This document shows positions 46,060 through 58,304 of a stretch of DNA of 64,000 nt, one piece after another (the first letter of the stretch is position 1; each line of letters opens with the position of its first letter). Under the pieces are notes generated by a model, which saw only the letters and a program-made list of their open reading frames with translations, was not told where the DNA came from and ran no database searches. The stretch covers positions 151,362,426 to 151,426,425 of the forward strand of contig NC_090323.1 of NCBI RefSeq assembly GCF_040869045.1, written 5' to 3'. The position numbers and the translations under genes were made by a program. Source of the DNA: Eurosta solidaginis. Its lineage: Eukaryota; Arthropoda; Insecta; Diptera; Tephritidae.

Positions 46060-47481
46060 GTTGTTGTTGTTGTTGTAGCAATGTTTCGCCCCACCTAATA
46101 GCTGCGACCGATCACAAATTGTCATAAATATCCTCTAACGGGAGTCCAAGGAAACTTGCTGTTTCGACAGGGGTGGACCCTAATGAAAGGGGTGTTAGAG
46201 GCGTTGGTTCCACATTACAATTAAAGAGATGGTTGGTGTCATGTGGGGACACATTGCAAGCGGGGCATACATATTGTATGTCGGGGTTGATTCTGGATAT
46301 GTAAGAGTTTAACCTGATACAGTATCCAGAACGAAGTTGAGCCAGAGTGACTCGCGTTTCCCTGGGGAGTATGCGTTCTCCTTCCGCAAGGTTTGGGTAC
46401 TGTTCCCTGAGTACTGGATTCACCGGGCAATTCCTGGCATAAAGGTTCGACACCTGTTTGTGGAGTTCACCAAGGACCTACTTGTGTTTTTTTTTTTTTT
46501 TGCTTCATACGGCTGAGTTCTTAGGTGCCGTATTTCCTCAAAATGCTTACGGAAATGACTCCTTAAGTCCCTAGGCGGTGTTGGCTCATCAATCAGATGT
46601 CTGTTGGGATGCCCAGGTTTCTGGGTATTCAACAGGAACTGTTTGGTCAGCATCTCATTTCTCTCCCTGATGGGGAGTATTCTCGCCTCATTATGTAGCT
46701 TCTTCCAGTGAGTAATTTTTAGGCTTGGCGACCATATAGGGGACGCGTAGCATGCAATCGGCTGCCCAATTGCTTTGTATGTGGTAATGGGCGTTTCTTT
46801 GTATTTTCCCCAAGTACTGACAGCAAGGGATTTGAGGTTTTTATTACGGCTCTGGATTTTCGGTACAATTGTGGCTGCATGCTCACCGAAATGTAGATCC
46901 TGATCAAACGTCACACCCAAGATTTTGGGGTGTAGGACTGTCGGTAGCGTAGTGCCATCGACGTGGATCATCAAAATGGTCGACATTTGGGACGTCCATG
47001 TTGTAAATAAGGCCGCGGAAGATTTAGTCGGTGATAATGCCAGGTTTCGCGAGGCGAAAAACTGGAGAGATTAGGGAGGTAGCCGTTTATTCTGTGGCAA
47101 AGCTCATCGATCCCTGGGCCTGGGCCTGTGGCCATTATTGTGCAGTCCTCGCCGTAGGAAACGATAGTTTAGATATGTAGAAGTTGTTTAATTCTTTCTG
47201 GTTTTGATGTTTCATTTCTAAATTGCACCGATGCCTGCCGACTACCCAGATAATTTGCGGTCCACCTTTTAAGACATGGGGTAAGGGTAGAGCCTTCCAG
47301 GTCTTGCAGTAACGTGCCATGGTTGGCCGTATCAAAAGCTTTTGATAGGTCTAGCGCTACGAGTACTGTTCTATGGTGGGGGTTTTGCTTTAAACCGGAA
47401 TTTGTCTGGGTGCTGATGGCATTTAGCGCGGTGGTGGTTCTATGGAGTTTTCTGAACACATGCTGATGGCAGGCTAGCTGC
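46060..47481 (-). mobile_element. Jockey-type LINE, internally deleted, right arm
   Basis: A 1,422-base mirror of 32,650-34,070, flanked by AAAATTAACACAGAAT at 46,044-46,059 and 47,482-47,497. The frames 47,169-47,492, 46,420-46,986 and 46,112-46,453 correspond one-to-one to the left-arm frames, with the same internal deletion of the YADD region. The thumb frame is slightly longer because the homopolymer at 46,488-46,500 differs in length. Confidence 0.93.
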
Positions 47482-47729
47482 AAAATTAACACAGAATATT
47501 TACTATTTATACTATTTTATTGTAACGTAGAAATAAAATTCTCTTTTAACAGCCAAATATTGTTTCAAATAATCTTTTCTAGTTATTTGGTAACATTTTA
47601 ATTCATTTCTGGTAAATTTAATGATGATTATAAATTTTAATTATTCAATGTAGAAGGCTCGGATATCAAAGAGTGGCTTTTCTTGCTTTTTTCGCTGCAA
47701 AATTTTTTATAATAATATCAAAATTTAAC

Positions 47730-49550
47730 TGTCTTGCCAAAACGGATTCTACACAAAGCGTGGCAAGTCCTGAAACTCGCTCTTAAGAGGAACACGATCT
47801 ATGAAAGTTTGTAATCCTTGAAAGGACGCTGAAGGAATGTTCTGCACTAGCTACAGAGTGGCATTTAGCAATTCCAATGGTGACAGACCTTTATCAATAT
47901 TTGCTTCGTAAATGTGTTTCAAGTCAATTATTTCGCATTCTAAGCTTTGAGAAATGTGTGACTTGTACTTTTCGACAAATTTTGCTGCGCTCGCCCGAAC
48001 CGTAATTTCATCCATGTCTTCGAAGGAAAACCTCAACCTGCCACAAAAAGGAAAACCTCAACATCTATGGTGGGGTCTCTAGCTTGGAGGACCACTTTTT
48101 CATTAATGATAGTCAGTATTTTGAACCAAATTGAGGACAGAAGATAAATTCGAACTATTTAATATGCTTGAGAATGCCGGTCACATCTCCGTATGCTTGC
48201 GCAGTCAAGTTTGGGTTTTGTCTGAAAGACTATGAAGAGAGCTCGGTATATTTTTTTAAGGATGTCCCATCGTTGTGGAGTGCTGCTGAAAATAGTAAAA
48301 CATTTTTGTACAACTCTGAAGAAAGCAATTGCAGCCGTACAACATTCTGCAGCATCAACGCCACATAAATTGAGACTGTGGGTTGCACAAGGCGAGTAAT
48401 CAGCATTCGAGTTTTTGTGGAGAATCTGACTTAGTGCTCCATTATAAGCTCCATTCATATTGGCGCCGTTATCGTACCCTTGTGCACGACAATCTTTTAA
48501 TGGGATTTCATATGTATTTACCTAGAGTATGGCAAATTAAATCAGCGATTTCCTGACCAGTTTTTTGGTTACAATCCACGAAAGCCAAAAACCGTTCTTG
48601 AATTGTAAAGTTTGCTTCTTTCGACTTGAAAAGGAGTTAGCGCAAAATGAATGTAGGTAACGTGACTATCATCAGGCATAGCACCAACGATAATAACAAA
48701 ATACTTGGCTTTCTTGCATTGATCTAATATAGTTTCCCTCACGTGCTTTGCACAAATTTCTATAAACTGGTTCTGAATGTCTGGGGAAAGATAGTGAACT
48801 TGTAAACGTTTGTGCTACTGTTGTGACATCCTTACTATCTCCAAATGATCTCTAAATATTGGATCATAATAGCTTATGAGATTTTAGATGCCCAAAAAAT
48901 GTCCATTGTTTCGTTCACCAAGATATATACTTTCGCCTTTGAAAGCTAGGCCTCTTTCACCCAAAAATAAAATAGTGTCCAAAATTTTATATAAAATTTC
49001 TTTCCACTTTTGGGTTTCAGTGATTAGCTGGTTATTGATAAGTGTATCAATTGTAGCCTCCTTTTGAATTAGATTTTGTTAAGATCGCATTGAATATAAC
49101 ATTCAATGTGATCTTGAGTAATTTCGTGTGATGGCAGTTTACCGCGCAGCTTCTTCCATAACTGAAATTTCGTATATACACCAGGACAACAAATTTTGGG
49201 TCAATTTAAAGTATTGGTGCTTAGCAGACGACATAGTAGGCAATAAAAAGCATTGCTACTGGCACTCCACACTAACCAGTCACGCTCCACTTTCTCGCCA
49301 TTTGGCAAGATTCTGTTTAACATGAGATAGGAAATGTCTCGTCATGACAATCACGTGGAAAAATATTAGGACACTTTTGATGACCTCGACGAATTATTTC
49401 GTTGACTTCTTCAGATCGCAAAAACTCATTATTCACGGTACCGATATCGAAGTATTTTAAATAATCTGGACTTTGATACAGAGAAGTTGGTGGTATTGTT
49501 GGAAGGCTGTTTCAAGATGAACCTTCATCAGTGTCACCACGAAAACTTTA
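47730..49550 (-). pseudogene. hAT transposase (ZMYM1/TTF-type), right arm
   Basis: Mirror of 30,580-32,400 with the same stops and frameshifts. The core GAYNGALSQILHKNSNADYS with ATHSLNLCGVDAAECC is in the frame 48,159-48,458. Shared disabling mutations show that the transposase was already dead when the inverted duplication formed. Confidence 0.82.
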
Positions 49551-49576
49551 CGATTTCGGATTCATGTAATCATACA

Positions 49577-52418
49577 TTTTTATACTCAGTTGAACAGAGC
49601 TCACAGAGTATATTAAGTTTGATTGGATAACGGTTGGTTGTACATATATAAAGGAATCGAGATAGATATAGACTTCCATATATCAAAATAATCAGGATCG
49701 AAAAAAAATTTGATTGAGCCATGTCCGTCCGTCCGTCCGCCCGTTAACACGATAACTTGAGTAAATTTTGAGGTATCTTGATGAAATTTGGTATGTAGGT
49801 TCCTGAGCACTCATCTCAGATCGCTATTAAAAATTAACGATATCGGACTATAACCACGCCCACTTTTTCGATATCGAAAATTTCGAAAAACCGAAAAAGT
49901 GCGATAATTCATTACAAAAGACCGATACAGCAACGAAACTTGGTAGATGAGTTGATCTTACAACGCAGAATAGAAAATTAGTAAAATTTTGTACAATGGG
50001 CGTGGCACCGCCCACTTTTAAAAGAAGGTAATTTAAAAGTTTTGCAAGCTGTAATTTGGCAGTCGTTGAAGATATCATTATGAAATTTGGTAGGAACGTT
50101 ACTCTTATTACTATATGTATGATTAAAAAAATTAGCAAAATCGGAGAAGGACCACGCCCACTTTTAAAAAAAAATTTTTTTTAAAGTAAAATTTTAACAA
50201 AAAATTTAATATCTTTACAGTGTATAAGTAAATTATGTCAACATTCAACTCCAGTAATAATATGGTGCAACAAAATACAAAAATAAAAGAAAATTTCAAA
50301 ACGGGCGTGGCTCCGCCCTTTTTCATTTAATTTGTCTAGGATACTTTTAACGCCATAAGTCGAACAAAAATTTACCAATCCTTTTGAAATTTGGTAGGGG
50401 CATAGATTTTATGACGTTAAATGTTTTCTGTGAAAATGGGCGAAATCGGTTGATGCCCAGTTTTTATACACAGTCGTCCGTCTGTCCTTCCGCATGGCCG
50501 CTAACACGATAACTTGAGCAAAAATCGACATATCTTTAATGAACTTAGTTCACGTGCTTACTTGAACTCACTTTATCTTGGTATGAAAAATGAACGAAAT
50601 CCGACTATGACCACGCCCACTTTTTCGATATCGAAAATTACGAAAAAATGAAAAAAATGCCATAATTCTATACCAAATACGAAAAAAGGGATGAAACATG
50701 GTAAGGTAATTGGATTGTTTTATTGACGCGAAATATAACTTTAGAAAAAACTTTATAAAATGATTGTGACACCTACCATATTAAGTAGAAGAAAATGAAA
50801 AAGTTCTGCAGGGCGAAATAAAAAACACTTAAAATCTTGGCAGGTATTACATATATAAATAAATTAGCGGTATCCAACAGATGATGTTCTGGGTCAGCCT
50901 GGTCCACATTTTGGTCGATTTCTGGAAAACGCCTTCACACCACTCCCTTTTAAAACTCTCATTAATACCTTTAATTTGATACCCATATCGTACAAACTCA
51001 TTCTAGAGTCACCCCTGGTCCACCTTTATGGCGATATCTCGAAAAGGCGTCCATCTATAGAACTAAGGCCCACTCCCTTTTAAAAATACGCATTAACACC
51101 TTTCATTTGATACCCATATCGTGCAAACAAAGTCTAGAGTTACCCCTGGTCCACCTTTATTGCGATACCCCGAAAAGGCGTCCACCTATAGAACTAAGGC
51201 CCACTCCCTTTTAAAATACTCATTAACTCCTTTCGTTTGATACCCATATTGCACAAACGAATTCTAGAGTTACCCCTGGCCCACCTTTATGGCGATATCT
51301 CGAAACGGCGTCCACCTATGGAACTAAGGATTACTGCCTTTTAAAATACTCATTAACACCTTTCATTTGATACCCATATCGTACAAACACATTCTAGAGT
51401 CACCCCTGGTCCACCTTTATGGCGATATTTCGAAACGGCATCCACCTATAGAACTAAGGCCCACTCCCTTTTAAAATACTCATTAACACCATTCGTTTGA
51501 TGCCCATATTGTACAAACAAATTCTAGGGTCGCCCCTGGTCCACCTTTGTGGCGATATCTCGAAACGGCGACCACCTATGGAACTAAGGATTACTCCCTT
51601 TTAAAATACTCATTAACACCTTTGATTTGATACCCATATCGTACAAACGCATTCTAGAGTCACCCCTGGTCCACCTTTATGGCGATATCTCGAAAAGGCG
51701 ACCACCTATACAACAACCACCACTCCCTTTTAAAACCCTCATTAATACCTTTAATTTGATACCCATATCGTACAAACACATTCTAGAGTCACCCATGGTC
51801 CACCTTTATGGCAATATTTCGAAACGGCATCCACCTATAGAACTAAGGCCCACTCCCTTTTAAAATACTCATTAACACCATTCGTTTGATGCCCATATTG
51901 TACAAACAAATTCTAGGGTCGCCCCTGGTCCACCTTTGTGGCGATATCTCGAAACGGCGTCCACCTATGGAACTAAGGATTACTCCCTTTTAAAATACTC
52001 ATTAACACCTTTCATTTGATACCCATATCGTACAAACGCATTCTAGAGTCACCCCTGGTCCACCTTTATGGCGATATCTCGAAAAGGCGACCACCTATAC
52101 AACAACCACCACTCCCTTTTAAAACCCTCATTAATACCTTTAATTTGATACCCATATCGAACAAACGCATTCTAGAGTCAACCCTGATCCACCTTTATGG
52201 CTATATCCCTAAATGGCGTCCACCTATAGAAATATGGCCCACTCCCTCACAAAATACTCTTTAATGCCTTTCATTTGATACACATGTCATACAAGCACAT
52301 TCCAGGGTTTCCCTCGGTTCATTTTCCTACATGGTTATTTTCCCTTATGCTGTCACCATAGCTCTCAACTGAGTATGTAATGTTCGGTTACACCCGAACT
52401 TAACCTTCCTTACTTGTT
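49577..52418 (-). mobile_element. Family A repeat, right outer copy, mosaic
   Basis: A complete minus-strand family A element: 3' end at 49,577, body 49,600-50,930, array of about 11 units (50,935-52,330), hairpin and 5' end at 52,418. Near the hAT (49,577-49,840) it matches the left-arm copy closely. Beyond about 50,500 it carries variants of copy 1 at 23.1-25.3 kb instead: the GTGTGAAGGCGTTTTCCAG deletion and CAAGTAAGCACGTGAACTAA. It is therefore mosaic between two copies. Confidence 0.82.
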
Positions 52419-52640
52419 ATTTGATGTTTTTATTGTCTCCTCACTGTTCGAAGGCCCAGGAAAAAATCATTATCAATATTCGTGGATTTTGAAATTCTGC
52501 TTAAAATTTGCACATGGAACAACTAAAGACTATCCTGAATTTAACAAAAATGTCTTAGTACCTCTAAATCGCGCACGCCCTGAGAAACCGCTGGCTCGGG
52601 GAAATCCCCTCCCCCCAACCCCTCTCGTCGAGCCTGTTTG
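52419..52640. other. Unassigned spacer before the satellite
   Basis: Contains a short open frame (from 52,414) and a GC-rich stretch at 52,570-52,635. The composition recalls hAT ends, but no terminus can be defined. Confidence 0.4.
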
Positions 52641-53476
52641 CACTGCTCCCAGCTCTGGTTATTTGGCAGTATACGATAGAACATATTAGCAGTTTCGAAA
52701 CAAATGAAACTAATTACGTGTACGCTTTGTTCTTTTCATAAAAATATAAATTTCTATAGAAATTTCATTTTAAAAAGCTGTATAAATATTTTGTATTTTT
52801 CATCATTAAGGACATTGAAATTTTAATTAGGCACTTCTAACCAAAAATTTACTCAAGGTTAAGTGGATTGAGTAAAAAATATGTTCTTTCTATAAATACC
52901 CAACAAGCAAAATAAACGTATGTACGATTATTAATAAGTTTTCTCAAAAAACATAAAGTTTTCGAAACGCGGTTGGGACCCCACAAGAGCTGGGTAGTAA
53001 TGATTACTTTAGGTATTCAATTACCGTCAATTCCCCATTACATGTACTTGAGGAAAGTAATCAATCCCTTTCCTCCACAGGAAAGTAAATGATTGCAATT
53101 TCAATTCCTCAAAAAAAAACCAAAAGGTATTTCGTTTTTTAAGGCTCAAGTACAAAAAAATTTTTGTTTGTAATTAAAAAAAAATACTTTGCTCAAATGA
53201 AAATTCTGCCCCAGTACTTTCGAAAGGAATTGCAAATGTAATTGAAAAGTTTCCAGTAACATTACAAGGAATTCGAAATATAATTAATAATTTCCCATAC
53301 CTCAAAGGAATTGCAAAAGTAATTGAAAAATTCTTGGTGTAACAAATATTTTTGCGACTCAAGCTGTGATTTTGTGAGGCCATAATAACTCCTTGGACCA
53401 TAAGAAAATGTTTGTAAAACACAAGCACTGTCTTCAATGACTGGCCAAATATGAGGAAAGGTATGGTAAGATTGTA

Positions 53477-54480
53477 TCACCGTAGTTTAGTTTTGCTGTT
53501 GAGCGGCCGGCCAATTGCTTTGGGCGTGGCTAGCAACGTTTCTTCATCTTTTCCCCAAGTGCTACTGGCAAGTGACTTGAGGATTTTGTTACGGCTTTGT
53601 ACTTTAGATACAACTTCGATGGCATACGCCTTCAAGGTGAGAGTGTGACCGAATGTTACTCCTAAGATCTTTAAATGACTGAGAATCGGTAGCGCAACAC
53701 CATCGTCCAATATTCCAAGTCGCAAGGCTGTGGATTTGGTCGGCCAGGTTCAGATAATTTGCAGTATATCTTATTATACAAAGGAGGAAGGGTGAACATT
53801 CTATATCTTGGAGTAGAGTAACGTGGTTGACTGTGTTTTGACAGCGCTGGTAGTTCTATGTATTTTGCGGAAACCATGCTGATTAGTGCCTAGGCGAAGA
53901 TTCGAAGTAAACTGACGGAGCAGGAAGGTTTCCAATGTCTTCGCTACTGGCGAGCGGAGTAATACCGTTCGTTATGACTCACCATCGTTAGCCGGTTTCT
54001 CAGGCTTTAAACGTGCGTCAGGTAGCTTTCTCCCTCAGCGCCATGATGTTTTAGCGTTGGCATGTGTACTCCATCTGTACCTAATGATTTAGAAGGTTTT
54101 GGCTTTTTTCATGGCATCTTCAACCTCTGTGGGGTGTTGGTAATGGCTCACACGTCGTGTTTTTCTCTTTGTCCCCCTCTGTTTGCACGTCATTTGGCAT
54201 TGTCTACCCAAAGACGCATTAAAAATTGCCGGCAAAAACCGCTCACGCATGTCTTCGAGTCCGCAGAGTTGTACCGCCAAAGGCGATGAATATATTCTCA
54301 TTTTGTTTTTTCGGGATAAACAAGGATTTGACGATTGACCACGGCTTTTCGACACCCAAGAGAGGTTGCAGTTACTTAGATGATCTTCCCAATTGCGCGT
54401 TTTGGTTAATTTAACAGCCGCATAGTATTCAAGTAGAGATTCCTAATATGATGTCAGTTGTCTTGCTAGGTCACGATAGC
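53477..54480 (-). pseudogene. Jockey-type LINE fragment
   Basis: 53,477-53,725 reads HLKILGVTFGHTLTLKAYAI then SKVQSRNKILKSLASSTWGK, the same thumb region as the LINE in the palindrome arms. 53,730-54,480 continues as a diverged RT N-terminal region in several frames. Part of the RT is deleted, and no target duplication was found. Confidence 0.7.
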
Positions 54481-54499
54481 ACTTCGTGGAATTTCTTTA

Positions 54500-55860
54500 G
54501 AGAATCTTTTAATTAATTTTTAAACATATATCAGGTAAGCTAGAATCATAGCACTGAGCCTGGTGATAATGCAACGCAATGGAAATAAATCCCAATGACC
54601 ATTCCTGTATCGGTATATTCGGATTCTGATTCTGCAGAAGTCGCACTGTATTCTTCGACTTCATCACGCATGGTATCCAAACTTTAACTTTTGGCACTGT
54701 GAGGATTTGCGCCTTATCCACCACCTCGAACTTCGCGTTCGTGCCTTGTCTTTGGAGGGTTGGAAACACTTCCTCCAGTCACAGCAAGATCGCGATGTTG
54801 TCGCACGCTATTATCTTCACACCAGGGGCTTACTTCGTTGTTCCTGTATCATCTTAAGCATTAAGTTAATAAACTCTCTTTCTACAGATCTCCACCTTTT
54901 AGTAGTCAACTGTCCGAAAGGATTGCTACGATCAACCAGCGCCACAGTCAGTGACTGCCTTGCCACATCACTCATCTTCTCGGGAAAAGTCGGAGCCTTA
55001 GCGTTATCTCCCTTTGGCTTATCTCCTACTTCCCTAGTTAGCACTTCGCCACTTTTGATTGTCCTCCCTCTGACTTGCAGTTTTCCAGGTAGTTGCTACC
55101 TCGTTATTGGCGCCATTTATCCTACATCTTTAGGCCTACTTGTCTTGTCTTTGTCTTGAAAGCAGACTTGTCGCCTTCCGCTGAACGTTGCCTCTCCATT
55201 CTGCCATTCGAAGCTTCTTCCTCCTCGCACCGTTCGCAGTGCCGAGGGTTTCTCGCAGCAAACTTTTTGAACTGTCCCGACCTAATTCTACCGCCTCATG
55301 AGCCCATTCCAAGCGCTCCATATCTACTTCTGTTGGGTCGACCACTGCTCCCAAACGTTGGACAATTCTTCGTGCTACTCGGTATAGCGACAGGGCGATC
55401 TTACTTCCTCTGCCCTTACCCTTCTCCACTCTACTACTCTGTTGTCATTTGTATGCCTTTCCAACACGGAGTTCATTGAATCAGCACTATTCTCACTCCC
55501 CGAGTCCGACACATCGGTTAATGCATTTTTGTCGTATTTGGCTTGCGAATAAGTCCTCCCATTATCATCGTCTTTATTACAATTAGATATTGAGTCATTC
55601 ATCTTGGTCGCATGGCCACCTTCCCGAAAAGGCGGGCTCAGCGGTTCAGTATTATATCCGGGGAAAGAACCGTACACTACGGAACCCCACTTACTGTGGT
55701 AAGACCATCAGTACTTACCAAGTGGACCGGTATCGAGAAGGCTTCGTTCGAATTTATCCCCTGGCTGCAAATCGTCCAGTAGGCACAGTCCGAATTTCAC
55801 CCTGGATTAGGCGGTTGGCAGTTCTTGGTCACCGATATCCTGCAACCGACCTATAAGGCG
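54500..55860 (-). pseudogene. LOA/I-type LINE 5' region with ORF1 remnant
   Basis: From 5' to 3': untranslated leader (55,640-55,860, matching 5,780-5,990), ORF1 pieces at 55,375-55,677, 55,136-55,429 (RLEWAHEAVELGRD), 54,817-55,044 (EKMSDVARQSLTVALVDRSN) and 54,509-54,769 (FEVVDKAQILTVPKVKVWIP). Three frame breaks disable it. It extends further into ORF1 than copy 1 and so shows the missing C-terminal part of that protein. Confidence 0.7.
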
Positions 55861-56524
55861 AAACGGCGTAGATGCCAGTACAAAACATGAAGAATACGAG
55901 GAAAAAGTTTCCCGAACATTAATTGGGTTTACGTTATGCCAGCTCAATGTATCAAAGGAAACTAAAACCTATGCTGCTTTCCTATAGGCACCACCCTTTG
56001 ATAACCGAAGAAGGAAAGGAGATGCCCTTAATTAGCTGGGAAATTTAAGAGGATAATAATTTGATAATCATTGGTGTTTCCAAATGCTTTCAGTTACCAC
56101 TCACAAGAAAAATCTCATGAAATAATAAAAACTGTGACCCGAAAGGTCACCCACATAAACCGGAATAAGTTCCTATACACAGACTAACTTGTAGTTTTTT
56201 TACTTTCGCAATTCCTTTGAAGAATGTAATGGGAAATTCGAAAGTTCCTCTTCCATTCCTTGTAATGTAATTGAAAGAAATTTCGATTATATATCCCATT
56301 CCTTTCGAAAGTACTGGGAAAGAAATTACAATTGCGCAAAGTATTTTTTTTTGTTTTTTTTTTGTTCAATTACAAACAAAAATTTGTTTGTACTCGAGCC
56401 TCAAAAACACGAAATTACTTTTGGATTTTTTTTTTTTTTTTTTTTTGAAGAATTGAAATATAATGAATTCCTTTGCTGTGGAGGACCGGAATTGATTACT
56501 TTTTCCAATTACTGAGGAATGTAA

Positions 56525-57760
56525 TGGTTAGGTTAGGTGGTAGCTGCCCTGATAAGGATAGCTCACTTGGACAACTCGAAGGTCCGTTGTGATACCACAT
56601 ACACCAGAAATAACAGTGGCTTAGATGTAGCTACTTAGAGATTCGTTGGGTATCAACGATAAAACTCCGAATGATACCGATCTCAACTTTGGATAAATCC
56701 TCTTGAGATCCAAGCGAGTCGCGACCGAAGTACTTTCGCCTAGTTCTGGCAAAAGCTGGGCAATCAAGCATAAAGTGATTTGGTGATTCCACCTCATCTT
56801 CCTCCATACAGCTGCAGCAGGATGGAGTTTCCAGTATATTGAGACGTACCGCATGGATATCCATGGGACAGTGCCCTCTCAAAACTCCAATGACCATTGA
56901 TAGGTGATCCTTAGTGAATCCAATAATTTCATCGACCTCCTGCCATCCACTTTCGGCCAGAAAGATCTTGCTAATCTGCAAGACGTGGCGTCCGCCCAAC
57001 GTTTGCTGAGCTGACTCGAGGCCCAGCTATGGCAGCCATCCACAGGTGGCCAGCGAGATCCCGAAATTTCTACAGCCATCTTCATCCGGTTCAGTTATAC
57101 CGATGCGGGCTAAGAGATCCGCTTGACAGTTACCCGGGATATCACTATGGCACGGGACCCAGATAATCTTAATTGTAAAATAATTCAATGCAATCGCAAG
57201 CGAGGTCAGGCACTCCCAGACCACCCTCGATCGCACTGTAGTTGAGCTCAAGGTCTTGATAGCCACTTGGCTATCAGAGTATATATTAAATTCCCCAACC
57301 GTAGTAGCACTGGATAGCATTCTATCCACCGCATCCTTAATCGCAGCAATTTCCGCTTGGAATACACTGCAGTGATCAGCCAACTTAAACTTGCGGCTTA
57401 AAATTAGCTCTTGACAAAAGACCCCCCCCCCCCCACCAACCTTTCCAGCCAGCTTCGACCCATCCGTGAATAAGTTAACCGGTCCCATTCCCCAGATAAT
57501 TCCTCTTCCTCACTATTCTCTCGGTGGAATGACGGGTATAAAGGTTGTATAGGGAGCAGTTATATGCATACAATAGTCCGTTCTGTCCAAGATAAAGTTG
57601 AAACTGGTAAGAAGACTAGAGTGTCCGCGGTCAGGAAGCCCATATCCCATATCACGAAGCCTGACCAACGACCTTGCGGCGGCCGCCTTTCCCGCAATAT
57701 TTACTGGGTATATGTTCAGCATGATGTTCAGTGCCAAAGTAGGTGTTGTAATGGGTAATG
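56525..57760 (-). mobile_element. I/LOA-type LINE fragment with intact-looking RNase H motifs
   Basis: A LINE of a different family from copies 1 and 2, 5'-truncated within the RT thumb (57,513-57,737: MLNIYPVNIAGKAAAARSLV, LRDMGYGLPDRGHSS). RNase H at 57,027-57,488 has FTDGSK, FQAEIAAIKDAVD, YSDSQVAIK and WVPCHSDIPGNCQADLLAR, so the acidic catalytic residues and the His appear present. The C-terminal region at 56,631-56,999 has SCCSCMEEDEVESPNHFMLD. A run of 13 C (57,422-57,434) sits inside the RNase H frame and encodes a Gly run. The 3' end near 56,525 has GGTTAGGTTAGG on the plus strand. Confidence 0.8.
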
Positions 57761-58304
57761 TAATGGAATTGAATTTACCCAGCTCTGTACCCCATATTCT
57801 CTTGTCAAAACATCAAAAAGTATACAGAAACAAGGTTGTTTTATTTGAAGCGACGTAAACTTATTTTCAAAATTTCTATAGAAGCCGTCTAAAACACAAT
57901 AATTTTACGAACATAAGAAAGATGAAAAGATGCTTAAACCCATTACAAATTAAGGTCTCATTAACACACAATATTTTGGTTACGTCGTCCCGCTTAAGTT
58001 CGAGCAATGTTGATAACAAAATTTATCATGTGACGGTATACGATAGAACATATTAGCAGTTTGGAAACAAATGAAACTAATTATGTGTACGCTTTGTTTT
58101 TTTCATAAAAATATAAATTTCTATAGAAATGTCATTTTAAAAAGCTGTATAAATATTATGTATTTTTCATCATTAAAGGCATTGAAATTTTAATCAGGCA
58201 CTTCTAACCAAAAATTTACTCAAGTTTAAGTGGGTTGAGTAAAAAAACAAAAATTTCTATAAATACCCAACAAGCAAAATAAACGTAATGTACATGTTTA
58301 ATAA

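Larger units (their letters stand above)
45856..49576 (-). mobile_element. hAT-type transposon remnant, right palindrome arm
   Basis: Mirror of 30,555-34,274. The terminus CAGGGCTGTAGAGAGGAAAT is at 45,856; the transposase pseudogene is at 47,730-49,550; the Jockey insertion is at 46,060-47,481. Differences from the left arm are few (for example GGTGACACTG against GGTGACATTG, and one Arg/Lys change in the 48,036 frame). The same termination against family A occurs at 49,576/49,577. Confidence 0.82.
29600..50530. repeat. Large palindrome: arms about 7.5 kb around a 5.85 kb spacer
   Basis: Left arm about 29,600-37,140; right arm about 42,990-50,530. Matching points sum to a constant: 32,634 with 47,497, 34,274 with 45,856, and 35,900 with 44,231 all sum to about 80,131. 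The inner part (about 30,290-37,140) differs from its partner by only occasional single bases in the stretches I compared; the outer part (29,600-30,290) differs at several per cent. Both arms hold the same nested elements at the same junctions. The spacer is mostly a family A minisatellite array. An inverted duplication is certain from the sequence; an assembly artefact cannot be excluded from sequence alone. Confidence 0.93.
52985..57787. mobile_element. Composite hAT-like element with long inverted ends, carrying LINE fragments
   Basis: Ends: (C/A)AGAGCTGGGTA at 52,985 and TACCCAGCTCTG ending at 57,787, with diverged 8-bp flanks GACCCCAC and TACCCCAT, as expected for a hAT target duplication in the satellite. 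Subterminal regions rich in GTAATTGAAA/TTTCAATTAC-type words (53,010-53,340 and 56,210-56,530) are inverted relative to each other. The interior is filled with three LINE fragments (53,477-54,480; 54,500-55,860; 56,525-57,760). No hAT transposase is seen, so it is non-autonomous. Confidence 0.7.

Noticed and set aside
27779..52418. CRISPR-like array from regular repeats
   Set aside because: The units are contiguous 129-base tandem repeats without unique spacers, in a eukaryotic genome, with no cas genes.
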